Part shown: piece after piece, positions 55,935 through 63,793 of the stretch
Numbering within the stretch: the first letter of the stretch is position 1
How the letters are laid out: each line of letters opens with the position of its first letter
NCBI GenBank assembly: GCA_041910015.1
Contig: JAYRRR010000105.1
Location: 8,855 to 72,854 of the forward strand
From: RPQJ01 sp041910015
GTDB taxonomy: Bacteria > Pseudomonadota > Gammaproteobacteria > Steroidobacterales > Steroidobacteraceae
DNA length: 64,000 nucleotides
Reading direction: 5' to 3'
Notes under the pieces: model-generated
Databases searched by the model: none
What the model saw: the letters and a program-made list of their open reading frames with translations, nothing else
What the model was told of the DNA's origin: nothing
Position numbers and translations under genes: made by a program

Positions 55935-57934
55935 AAGACCACCGCGAGCAGTGTCACGAGCGTGAGGAAACTGTAGGTGAGGTAGGCCGAGATCCGGCCC
56001 TGCTGCAGCCAGGCGAGCGAGTCTGCGACCCGCTGCACGCGCCCGCCGAGGGGTTCGTACAGGGCGCGCCAGATCCGGTCGCCGACCACGACGCGGTAGC
56101 GGGGGGCGCGATCGAACGGCGACGGCAGTTCACGGTTCATCGTGAAGAAGGCCTGGAAGATGTGCCGGATCGGCTGGCCGAAGCCCTCGGCCGTGTCCTG
56201 CATCCGCGCATCGCCGCGGGCGAAGCCGCAGTCCCAGGCCGGGGTGCGGCGCACGGGGCGGCGGTAGATGCGACGCACCAGCAACGAGGTCGCCACGAGC
56301 ACGGCGACGACGACCGCCAGCAGGACCAGCGGCGCGTACGACACCCTGCGCTCGGGCAGCGGCGCGAGCATCCACCAGGGCGATGCGTCCGACGGCGGCG
56401 CAGTGCCGATGAGTTGCACCGTCGCGGCGCCGAGCGCGCCGATGACCTGGGTCGGGAACAGGCCGAGCAGCACGCAACCGAGCGCGAGCCAGGCGAGACC
56501 GGCCTTCTCGAGCGCGCCGGCGTCGCGGGCCTGCGCGAGCGCGGCCTCGCGCGGCCGCCCGAGGAACACCACGCCGAAGAATTTCACCATCACGTAGGCA
56601 GCCAGCGCGGCCGCCAGCGCGACGATCGCGGCGCCGAGCGGCAGCAGCATGTTCACGAACGGGTGGGGCACCTCGTGCGAGAACAGGAAGGTCTGCAGCA
56701 GCAGCCACTCGGAGACGAAGCCGTTGAGTGGCGGCAGCCCGGAGATGGCGAGCACGCCCACGAGCGTGAGCCAGGCGACCCACGGCATGCGGTGGATCAG
56801 GCCGCCGAGCCGGCCGAGATTGCGCTCGCCGGTGGCGTGCAGTACCGCGCCCGTACCGAGGAACAGCAGGCTCTTCATGAGCGCGTGGTTCACGGCGTGA
56901 TACAGCACTGCCACCAGCGCAACCGTGGCGAGGGCGGCCATGCCGACGCCGCGGAAGACGATCGCGACGCCGATGCCCGTGAACAGCACGCCGACGTTCT
57001 CGATCGAGGAGTATGCCAGCAGACGCTTCATGTCGGTCTGTGCCGCCGCGAAGATCACGCCGAAGAGCGCGGTGGCGAGCCCGAGCGCGACGGCCGGCAG
57101 CCCCCACCACCAGGCCGGCTCGCCGAGCAGGTCGAAGGTGACCCGCAGCACCCCATAGATGGCGGTCTTGAGCATCACGCCGCTCATCAGGGCGGATACC
57201 GGCGACGGAGCCGCTGGATGGGCCTCCGGCAGCCACACGTGCATCGGCAGCAGGCCGGCCTTGGCGCCGAAGCCGAACGAAGCGAGCCCGAAGGCGGCGG
57301 CGGCCCAGCCGGGCGACAGGTGCGCGGCGCGCATCGCGTCGAATGTGAAGTGCCACGTGCCACCCTGCAGGATGCCGAAGCTCAGCAGGATCGAGATGGC
57401 GCCGAGGTGGGCCATCAGCAGGTACAGGAAGCCGGCACTGCGGACTTCGGGCAGTCCATTCTGCGAGGTGACCAGGAAGTACGAGGACAGCGCCATCGTT
57501 TCCCATGCGACCATGAACGCGTACGCGTCGTCGGCGAGCAGCACGAAACCCATGCTGGCGAGGAACAGGTGGTACTGCAGTCCGAGCACGCCGGGCGCGG
57601 TGCCCTGGCCTTTGCGGAAGTAGCCGGCGGCGAAGATGGATATGCCCGCGGAAGCGCCGCCGAGCAACACGAGGAACGTGCGGGACAGCGGATCGAGCCG
57701 GAGATGGAACGGCAGATCGGGCAGCCCGATGAGCAGCGTGACCCGCTCGACGGGCAGTTCGAGGCTCGTCGCGGCGACGAAGGCGAGGGCCAGCCCGATG
57801 ACCGCGCCCAGCGGAAACAGGAACCGGGCGACGTACCCGAACCGGCCGGGGCTGAGCATCCCCGCGGCGCCGACCGCGATCCAGCCCGTCAGCAGCAGCA
57901 GGCAGGCGTCGACAGGCGAAAGCGCAGACCCCAT
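55931..57934 (-). CDS. HyfB-like antiporter-type membrane subunit
   Basis: A 667-residue NuoL/M-family subunit, closest to HyfB and HycC. Motifs include MVAWETMALSSYFLV with the conserved Glu near 145, FGAKAGLLPMHVWLPEAHPAAP near 220, an AYSSIENVGVLF near 300, and HAVNHALMKSLLF near 340. A long carboxy-terminal extension (570-667, RRTPAWDCGFARGD onward) is also seen in HyfB. It is the first gene of the operon; its ATG lies 30 bases downstream of a TATAAT box shared with the divergent small regulator. Confidence 0.92.
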   Translation of the reverse strand: MGSALSPVDACLLLLTGWIAVGAAGMLSPGRFGYVARFLFPLGAVIGLALAFVAATSLELPVERVTLLIGLPDLPFHLRLDPLSRTFLVLLGGASAGISIFAAGYFRKGQGTAPGVLGLQYHLFLASMGFVLLADDAYAFMVAWETMALSSYFLVTSQNGLPEVRSAGFLYLLMAHLGAISILLSFGILQGGTWHFTFDAMRAAHLSPGWAAAAFGLASFGFGAKAGLLPMHVWLPEAHPAAPSPVSALMSGVMLKTAIYGVLRVTFDLLGEPAWWWGLPAVALGLATALFGVIFAAAQTDMKRLLAYSSIENVGVLFTGIGVAIVFRGVGMAALATVALVAVLYHAVNHALMKSLLFLGTGAVLHATGERNLGRLGGLIHRMPWVAWLTLVGVLAISGLPPLNGFVSEWLLLQTFLFSHEVPHPFVNMLLPLGAAIVALAAALAAYVMVKFFGVVFLGRPREAALAQARDAGALEKAGLAWLALGCVLLGLFPTQVIGALGAATVQLIGTAPPSDASPWWMLAPLPERRVSYAPLVLLAVVVAVLVATSLLVRRIYRRPVRRTPAWDCGFARGDARMQDTAEGFGQPIRHIFQAFFTMNRELPSPFDRAPRYRVVVGDRIWRALYEPLGGRVQRVADSLAWLQQGRISAYLTYSFLTLVTLLAVVL

Positions 57935-57963
57935 GTCCCGGATTCTACTCCAACGCGAATTTT

Positions 57964-57971
57964 ATTATAAT
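57964..57971. promoter_or_regulatory. Divergent overlapping -10 boxes between the Ehr operon and a small regulator
   Basis: ATTATAAT at 57964-57971 contains TATAAT on the plus strand (57966-57971) and on the minus strand (57969-57964). It lies in an AT-rich island between the first Ehr-type gene (start 57934) and the small regulator gene (57977 or 58004). No convincing -35 box is seen on either side, so an activator may be needed. Confidence 0.55.
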
Positions 57972-58003
57972 CGCATGTGCACCATATCGGAGTGAGTGCC
58001 TGC

Positions 58004-58198
58004 GTGGCGCTAGAAGACCGGACTGCCCGTCTGACCATCCTGATCGACCCGCGCAAGAAGGCGCTGTTCGAGCGGCTGTGCGCCGAGCGTGACACGACGC
58101 CGTCGCAGGTTGTGCGCCAGATGATCCGCGGCTACATCGAGGAACAGACCGGAGCGCGCTGGATTCCCGGTGCGCCGGAAAAAAAGGGACGCAGGTAA
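58004..58198 (+). CDS. Small ribbon-helix-helix (CopG-type) regulator
   Basis: A 64-residue protein with the pattern RLTILIDPRKKALFERLC followed by TPSQVVRQMIRGYIEEQ, a beta strand and two helices in ribbon-helix-helix order. Such proteins bind operators as dimers. The basic tail (EKKGRR) is encoded by a repeat-like sequence. GTG 58004 is preceded by GGAG at a good distance; an earlier GTG at 57977 would add nine residues. Its divergence from the six-gene complex operon, sharing one AT-rich promoter, suggests that it regulates that operon or itself. No toxin gene is adjacent. Confidence 0.75.
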   Translation: MALEDRTARLTILIDPRKKALFERLCAERDTTPSQVVRQMIRGYIEEQTGARWIPGAPEKKGRR

Positions 58199-58224
58199 GG
58201 GGACAGGTACCCGTCCCGGTCCCC
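58181..58224. terminator. GGGGAC hairpin between converging genes, REP-like
   Basis: After an A-rich stretch the sequence contains GGGGAC (58199-58204) that can pair with GTCCCC (58219-58224), or GGGAC with GTCCC (58213-58217). The hairpin lies exactly between the stop of the small regulator and the stop of the SPFH protein gene, so it can end transcription from both sides. The motif also resembles REP-type palindromes common in gammaproteobacteria. Confidence 0.45.
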
Positions 58225-59147
58225 TACGGCTTCCCGGAACCGCCCGCCGGCGACCGCATCAGCGCCATGGCGGTGCCGATGAGGCCCGACACTTCGGCCA
58301 CGTTCGCCGGCACGATCATCGTGTTGTTCTTCTGCGCGAGCCCCGCGAAGGCGTCGACCGCCTTTTCGGCGACCTTGAGCTGCACGGCCTGCTCGCCACC
58401 CGGCGTGCGGATGGCCGCGGCGATCTTCTCGATCGCTTCGGCCGTCGCCGTCGCCACCGCGCGGATCGCGGTCGCCTCGCCCTCGGCCGCGTTGATTGCC
58501 GCCTGCTTCTCGCCCTCGGAGCGCGCGATGAACGCCTCGCGCTCTCCGGTCGCGATGTTGATCTGCTCCTGCTTGCGGCCTTCCGACTGCGCGATCAGCG
58601 CACGCTTCTCGCGCTCGGCGGTGATCTGCGCCTGCATGGCGCGCAGGATCTCGTTTGGGGGCGTGAGGTCCTTGATCTCGTAACGCAGCACCTTGACGCC
58701 CCAGTTGGCGGCCGCCTTGTCGAGCTCGGAGACGACCTCGGCGTTGATCTGCGCGCGCTCCTCGAAAGTCTTGTCGAGTTCCATCTTGCCGATGGCGGAG
58801 CGCAGCACGGTCTGTGCGAGCTGGGTGATGGCGAAGACGTAGTCGTTGACGCCGTAGCTCGCGCGCTGCGGGTCGGTCACCTGGAAGTAGATCAGGCCGT
58901 CGATGCGCAGCTGCGTGTTGTCCCTGGTCGTGCAGATCTGCTCGGGGACCGCGAGCGCCGCCTCCTTGAGCGAGTGCTTGTAGGCGACACGGTCGATGAA
59001 CGGCAGCACGAACTGGAGTCCGGGCGTGAGCGTGCCGTGGTACTTGCCGAGTCGCTCGACGATCCAGGCATGCTGCTGCGGCACGATCTTGAGGGTCTGG
59101 ACGACGAAGACAATCGCGATGATCGCGAGTACGAGCACGACGTACAT
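58224..59147 (-). CDS. qmcA: SPFH/band-7 membrane-anchored protein (QmcA-like)
   Basis: A 307-residue stomatin-like protein with one amino-terminal membrane segment (VVLVLAIIAIVFVV) and a band-7 domain (residues 20-180: KIVPQQHAWIVERLGKY, then RDNTQLRIDGLIYFQV). A helical Ala/Glu-rich region follows (about 180-260), typical of flotillin-like coiled coils. Such proteins form large rings in the membrane, assist FtsH-type proteolysis or organise lipids. It is co-transcribed with the NfeD-like gene that precedes it by 36 bases, its usual partner. Confidence 0.92.
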   Translation of the reverse strand: MYVVLVLAIIAIVFVVQTLKIVPQQHAWIVERLGKYHGTLTPGLQFVLPFIDRVAYKHSLKEAALAVPEQICTTRDNTQLRIDGLIYFQVTDPQRASYGVNDYVFAITQLAQTVLRSAIGKMELDKTFEERAQINAEVVSELDKAAANWGVKVLRYEIKDLTPPNEILRAMQAQITAEREKRALIAQSEGRKQEQINIATGEREAFIARSEGEKQAAINAAEGEATAIRAVATATAEAIEKIAAAIRTPGGEQAVQLKVAEKAVDAFAGLAQKNNTMIVPANVAEVSGLIGTAMALMRSPAGGSGKP

Positions 59148-59183
59148 GATCCGGGACTCCCTGCGGGCGATACGTTGCTGGCG

Positions 59184-59606
59184 TCAGGCTTCGGGCGCGA
59201 CGACGAGCCAGTTGCCCTCGACCGCCCGTACGAGGAACCGGCCGGGCACGGCGGGCGCATCCGGCGCGAGCCGGACTGACCATTGCGCGCCACGGTATTC
59301 GACGCGCGCCGTGCGGTCGGCGTCCCAGGCATCGACGCGCACGCGCGCGCCGACGTCCATGTGCACGTCGCGGTTCTCGCTCGCGCGGTGCGGGGCGGGT
59401 TCGCGGGCGCGTTTCCAGTGCCATGCGGCCGTGGCACCGCCACCGACGATGGCGGCCGCGGCGATCTGCGCGACCAGCGGCATACCGAGGTGCGTCGCGA
59501 CGGCGCCGGCTGCGAGGCCGATCGCGATCATCAGCAGGTAGAACGTGCCGGTGGCGAGTTCCACCGCGACGGCCAGACCCGCCAGCACCCACCACACCGT
59601 TGCCAT
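59184..59606 (-). CDS. NfeD-family membrane protein
   Basis: A 140-residue protein with two or three amino-terminal membrane spans (about 4-60: VWWVLAGLAVAVELATGTFY, then LIAIGLAAGAVATHLG-like) and a carboxy-terminal OB-fold (about 85-140, VGARVRVDAWDADRTARV). It belongs to the short NfeD type that pairs with stomatin-like proteins. ATG 59606 begins at the first hydrophobic segment. The gene lies just upstream of the SPFH protein gene and is probably its operon partner. Confidence 0.88.
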   Translation of the reverse strand: MATVWWVLAGLAVAVELATGTFYLLMIAIGLAAGAVATHLGMPLVAQIAAAAIVGGGATAAWHWKRAREPAPHRASENRDVHMDVGARVRVDAWDADRTARVEYRGAQWSVRLAPDAPAVPGRFLVRAVEGNWLVVAPEA

Positions 59607-59667
59607 GCCTTGCACCCCCGCCACTGCAGCCTGCCCATTGTAGCGGGGTCGCGCCGTGCAGGAGTGG

Positions 59668-61617
59668 TCAGGCGGCGCCGATCCGCTCGAGTTCCTCGTG
59701 CACCTCGAGCCAGCGTTCCTCGGCGGCGGCGAGCTGCGCGACGACCTCGGCGCAGCGGCGGCTGGTGTGCTGCACTTCGTTGGCCGGCGCCCGGGCGTAG
59801 AAGGTGGCGTCGGCCAGCCGTGCTTCCAGCGCCGCCCTTGCGGCCTCGAGATCCGCAATCTGCGTTTCCAGCTGCGTGGCTTCCTTCACGAGCGGGCGCC
59901 GCTGTGCCAGTCGCTGCTGTCGCTCGGCGGCGGCCTGCTCGCGCGTGGCCCTGCGGTGCTCGCGTTGCGCGGTGATGTCGTCCGCCGCCGCGGCCGCCGA
60001 TCCGGCCTCGCGCCGGGCATTGAGCCAGACGAGATAATCGTCGAGGTCGCCGTCGAAGGGTGTTGCGCGACCGTCGGCGACGAGCAGGAACTCGTCACAT
60101 ACGGTGCGCAGCAGCGCGCGGTCGTGCGAAACGAGGACGAGGCTGCCCTCGTAGCCCGCCAGCGCCCGCGTGAGCGCATGGCGCATCTCGAGGTCGAGGT
60201 GGTTCGTGGGCTCGTCCAGCAGCAGCAGGTTGGGGCGCTTGCGGACCAGCAGCGCGAGCGCCAGCCGCGATTTTTCGCCGCCCGAGAACGGGCCCACTGG
60301 CGCGTCGGCCATGTCGCCACGAAAGTCGAAGCCGCCGAGATAGTTGCGCAGGTCCTGTTCGCGCGTTCGCGGTTCCTGACGCAGCAGGTGGCGCAGCGGC
60401 GACTCCCCGGCGCGCAGTTGTTCGACCTGATGCTGGGCGAAATAGCCGATCTCGAGCCCGTGACCCCCGAGCCGGCGGCCGCCGAGCAGCGACAGGTCGC
60501 CGGCGAGCGCCTTGATCAGCGTCGACTTGCCGGCGCCGTTCGGTCCGAGCAGGCCGACACGCGCGCCGGGCCGCAGCGACCACCGGACGGGACCGACGAC
60601 CGGGTGCCCGGCGTAGCCGAGTTGCGCGTCCTCGAGCGTGAGCAGGGGGTCGGGCGCGCGCAACGGCTCCGGAAACCCGAAGTCGAACGGCGCATCGACG
60701 TGCGCCGCGGCGACGTGCTCGAGCCGGTCGAGCGCCTTGAGCCGACTCTGCGCCTGCCGCGCCTTGCTCGCCTTGGCGCGAAACCGCGTGACGAAGGCGG
60801 TCATGTGCGCGATCTCGCGCTGCTGCTTCTCGTACAGCGCCTGCTGTACCGCCAGCCGTGCGGCCTTCTGCACCTCGAAGGCGCTGTAGTTGCCCGTGCC
60901 GAGCGTGAGCCGGGCTCGTTCGAGGTGGGCGATGTGCGTCACGATTGCGTCGAGGAAGTCGCGGTCGTGCGAGACGAGCAGCAGCGTGCCGCGATAGCTC
61001 GCGAGCCAGCGTTCGAGCCAGACCACAGCGTCGAGATCGAGATGATTGGTGGGCTCGTCGAGCAGCAGCAGATCCGCGCGGCTGACGAGCGCCTGCGCGA
61101 GATTGAGCCGCATGCGCCAGCCGCCGGAAAAGTCCGCCACGGGTCGATCGAGGTCGGCCGGGGCGAACCCGAGCCCGGTCAGCAGGGCCGCGGCCCGCGC
61201 ACGCGCGCCATAGCCGTCGATCGTTTCGAGACGCGTGTGCAGGTCCGCCAGGGCATGACCGTCCTGATTCGCATCGGCGGTCGCGAGCGCGCGTTCGACG
61301 TCGCGCAATTCGGCGTCGCCGTCCAGTACAAACTCGAGCGCTGGCCGTCGCAGGGGCGGCGTTTCCTGCGCGACCGAGGCGATGCGCCAGTCACGCGGCA
61401 CCTCGCAATCGCCCGCTTCACCGTGCAGTTCACCGCGCAGCAGGGCGAACAGGCTGGACTTGCCGCTGCCGTTGGCGCCGACGACGCCGACCCGCCAGCC
61501 GGGATGGACCTGCAGCGTGGCGTCTTCGATGAGCAGGCGAACGCCCCGGCGGAGCGTGAGGTGTCGAAGCTGGATCAAGCGGGTCGGCGGCCGGCGGAAA
61601 GGCGCAAGGGTGCGCAT
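59668..61617 (-). CDS. ABC-F family ATPase, YheS type
   Basis: A soluble protein with two ABC ATPase domains and no membrane spans. The first Walker A is GANGSGKSS, with signature FSGGWRMRLNLAQAL and Walker B LLLLDEPTNHLDLDAV. The second has GPNGAGKST, PFSGGEKSRLALALL and LLLLDEPTNHLDLEM. The linker arm between them and a coiled-coil tail (after residue 550) follow the YheS pattern, and the opening sequence matches YheS closely. ABC-F proteins act on ribosomes to relieve stalled translation. The ATG at 61617 gives 649 residues; a TTG at 61578 would begin exactly where family members begin. Confidence 0.93.
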   Translation of the reverse strand: MRTLAPFRRPPTRLIQLRHLTLRRGVRLLIEDATLQVHPGWRVGVVGANGSGKSSLFALLRGELHGEAGDCEVPRDWRIASVAQETPPLRRPALEFVLDGDAELRDVERALATADANQDGHALADLHTRLETIDGYGARARAAALLTGLGFAPADLDRPVADFSGGWRMRLNLAQALVSRADLLLLDEPTNHLDLDAVVWLERWLASYRGTLLLVSHDRDFLDAIVTHIAHLERARLTLGTGNYSAFEVQKAARLAVQQALYEKQQREIAHMTAFVTRFRAKASKARQAQSRLKALDRLEHVAAAHVDAPFDFGFPEPLRAPDPLLTLEDAQLGYAGHPVVGPVRWSLRPGARVGLLGPNGAGKSTLIKALAGDLSLLGGRRLGGHGLEIGYFAQHQVEQLRAGESPLRHLLRQEPRTREQDLRNYLGGFDFRGDMADAPVGPFSGGEKSRLALALLVRKRPNLLLLDEPTNHLDLEMRHALTRALAGYEGSLVLVSHDRALLRTVCDEFLLVADGRATPFDGDLDDYLVWLNARREAGSAAAAADDITAQREHRRATREQAAAERQQRLAQRRPLVKEATQLETQIADLEAARAALEARLADATFYARAPANEVQHTSRRCAEVVAQLAAAEERWLEVHEELERIGAA

Positions 61618-61718
61618 TCTCCCACAGCCGGCAGTTTTGGCGGGGGGGCGCGAAGTGCGGCACAATTCGCCGCCCGAAGTCAGCCCCGGCAGCGCCGGCG
61701 CCCGGAGTCACCGACCCG

Positions 61719-63116
61719 ATGTCCCTCATCCGCTCCGCTCTTGCCCTTTTCGCGTCGACTCTCGCCGCGTCCGTCGCGCTGGCACAGGCCGCGCCGGCGG
61801 TCTCGACGGTGGTCGCGCTCAGTTACTCCAACCCCAGCGGCAATCTCGTGCGCGGCAGCGACGGCGCGCTGTACGGAACGTCGGTGCCGGTCACCACGAG
61901 CACGGGTGGCCTCGTCTATCGCACCACGGTCGACGGTTCCGAAGTCACCACGATCCACCAGATCTCGCTGACGAACGACGGATCGTCGCCACAGGCCGGC
62001 CTGACGCTCGGCAGCGACGGCATACTCTATGGCACGACACGATTCGGGCGTGCCGGGGAGCTGACGAGCACCGGCACCGTCTTCAGGCTCGCGCAGTCCG
62101 GTGCGGGATACACGGTGCTGCACCGATTCGAGGCGTACACGTCCTCCAATGCCGATCTGAACCCGCAGAATTCGGACGGCGCATACCCGGAGGCCGAGCT
62201 GACCGAGGGCATGGATGGCAACCTCTATGGCGTCACCACCGCTGGCGGCCCGAACGGCACAGGCGTGATCTTCCGTCTCGCACGCGACGGCACGGGCTTC
62301 GGCGTCCTGCACGCATTCGGCGCCGACACTGACACGTCCACATCGGGCCTCGTCGTCACCGCAGACGGGGCCGCTCCGCTCGGGCAGCTCGTCCAGGCGA
62401 CGGACGGGATGCTCTACGGTACGACGTCGGCGGGCGGCACGAACGGTCGGGGCACGGTCTTCCGGCTCAACACCGACGGCACGGGTTTCCAGGTTCTCAA
62501 GCATTTCAGCGCGACCACGACCAATGCGACGACGGGTCTGGCGGAAAACGCCGACGGCGCCACGGCGGTGGCCGGGCTGGTCGACGGCAACGATGGCTTC
62601 CTGTACGGCGTCACGGCGTCAGGCGGCACCACGGGCCAGGGCGTCGTGTTCGCCATCTCGTCGGACGGCGCCGTCTACACGGTGCTGCACGTCTTCGACG
62701 GCGCGACGGGCCAGCGACCGATCGCCGAACTGCTGCTCGGACAGGACGGCAGGCTCTACGGTGTCACCTCGGCGGGCGGCGTCAATTCGTCGGGTTCGAC
62801 GACCAGTTCGGGTACGGTGTTCTCGATTGATCGCACCGGCACCGGCTTCACGCGCATGCACAGCTTCGACGGCACCGTCGGGGCTCAACCCGCCTCGAAG
62901 CTGGTGCAACTGTCATCCGGCGTCTTCGTCGGCACGCTGCAGAACTCGGGCAAGTGCGGCTACGGCACGGTCTTCCGCTACAGCGCCGCGGGCGACACCG
63001 TGGCGGGCAACACCAAGTGCGGCCGCAGCAACAAGGACAACGGCGGGGGGGCGGGCGGTCCGGCCGTCGTGCTGCTGCTCGGCACGCTCGCGTGGTTGCG
63101 ACGCAGGCGCGACTGA
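61719..63116 (+). CDS. Surface protein with GloVer tandem repeats and GlyGly-CTERM-like tail
   Basis: A 465-residue exported protein. A signal peptide (MSLIRSALALFASTLAASVA) is followed by about seven imperfect repeats, each containing a pattern like LYGTTSAGGTNGRGTVFRL and then a DGTGFxVLHxF strand. This matches the choice-of-anchor GloVer repeat family, predicted to form beta-propeller-like blades. The end is a Gly-rich stretch (NGGGAGG), a hydrophobic helix (PAVVLLLGTLAWL) and RRRRD, the shape of a GlyGly-CTERM sorting signal processed by rhombosortase. A conserved cysteine pair (SGKCGYG, NTKCGR) precedes it. The ligand is unknown. Confidence 0.88.
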   Translation: MSLIRSALALFASTLAASVALAQAAPAVSTVVALSYSNPSGNLVRGSDGALYGTSVPVTTSTGGLVYRTTVDGSEVTTIHQISLTNDGSSPQAGLTLGSDGILYGTTRFGRAGELTSTGTVFRLAQSGAGYTVLHRFEAYTSSNADLNPQNSDGAYPEAELTEGMDGNLYGVTTAGGPNGTGVIFRLARDGTGFGVLHAFGADTDTSTSGLVVTADGAAPLGQLVQATDGMLYGTTSAGGTNGRGTVFRLNTDGTGFQVLKHFSATTTNATTGLAENADGATAVAGLVDGNDGFLYGVTASGGTTGQGVVFAISSDGAVYTVLHVFDGATGQRPIAELLLGQDGRLYGVTSAGGVNSSGSTTSSGTVFSIDRTGTGFTRMHSFDGTVGAQPASKLVQLSSGVFVGTLQNSGKCGYGTVFRYSAAGDTVAGNTKCGRSNKDNGGGAGGPAVVLLLGTLAWLRRRRD

Positions 63117-63463
63117 GGCGTTTCGATGGCGCAGATTTCCCTGCGGACGCCTTCGATGTGCGGCGGCTCCGCTGAGCTCAGCCCGGGAAAATCAGCAACT
63201 CCTGGCGGTGGGGTGGTACCCCGCACCAAACGACTATTGAAAGTACGGAATCGAAGCGCTGCGGGCTGCTGCGAACTCGTGCGAACCGGATCGAAAAGCC
63301 TGCCGGTACGGCCATCGACCGTGGACGATCAAGCAGGTTTTTCGCTTTGATGGGTCACCGGAAAGGCCGCTCAGCCTCGTTTGCTTTCCGGCCGATCGTG
63401 TCCCAGCAAGTGGTGTAGGAGTGACGGGCCAAGGCCGAGGCGATGGTCGACGGGGTCGCGCGA
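63117..63463. other. Gap with no recognisable gene
   Basis: After the surface-protein gene this 347-base stretch has no convincing coding frame; open frames on both strands are short and unlike any family I know. GC content is lower than in the neighbouring genes. No tRNA, clear terminator or insertion-sequence end is seen. It probably belongs to the same decayed segment as the toxin remnant that follows. Confidence 0.5.
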
Positions 63464-63770
63464 TCAGGCTTTCCGCCTCAGTCGTTCGACCTCGGCGTGG
63501 AAGGTCGGCGTCAGTTCGGAGATCAGGGCTTCGACGCCGCCCACCTGGTGCTGAACCGTCAGCGCGGCAATGCCTTGCGGCAGGAGGTCGTAGATCACGA
63601 AGTGCTGTCGGGCCGGAACGGTGCCGAACGGTGCTGCCGAAGGCGGCCGTTTTCCGGATTGACCGCGGCGCCGCCCATAGCTGCGTACAGGTCGGCGAGG
63701 TACCGATCAGCAACGTCGTCGCCCCATTCGCGGCGTGAGCGTGCGTGGATGATCGATCAGCCGGATCCGC
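63464..63770 (-). pseudogene. Remnant of a ParE/RelE-family toxin
   Basis: Read on the minus strand, three pieces in different frames line up with a ParE-type toxin of about 100 residues: RIRLIDHPRTLTPRMG, then DDVADRYLADLYAAM (the long helix of ParE), and after a shift FGTVPARQHFVIYDLLPQGI and VEALISEL (the final strands). The order and total length fit the family, and the frame breaks mean that no working toxin is made. No antitoxin gene is recognisable upstream. The identification rests on these motifs by eye. Confidence 0.45.
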
Positions 63771-63793
63771 GGTAGGTCGTATGTCGGCGGCAG

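Noticed and set aside
50790..57934. A functional [NiFe] hydrogenase or formate hydrogenlyase
   Set aside because: Ni-ligand cysteines are missing in the large subunit, and no formate dehydrogenase, ferredoxin subunit or maturation gene is nearby.
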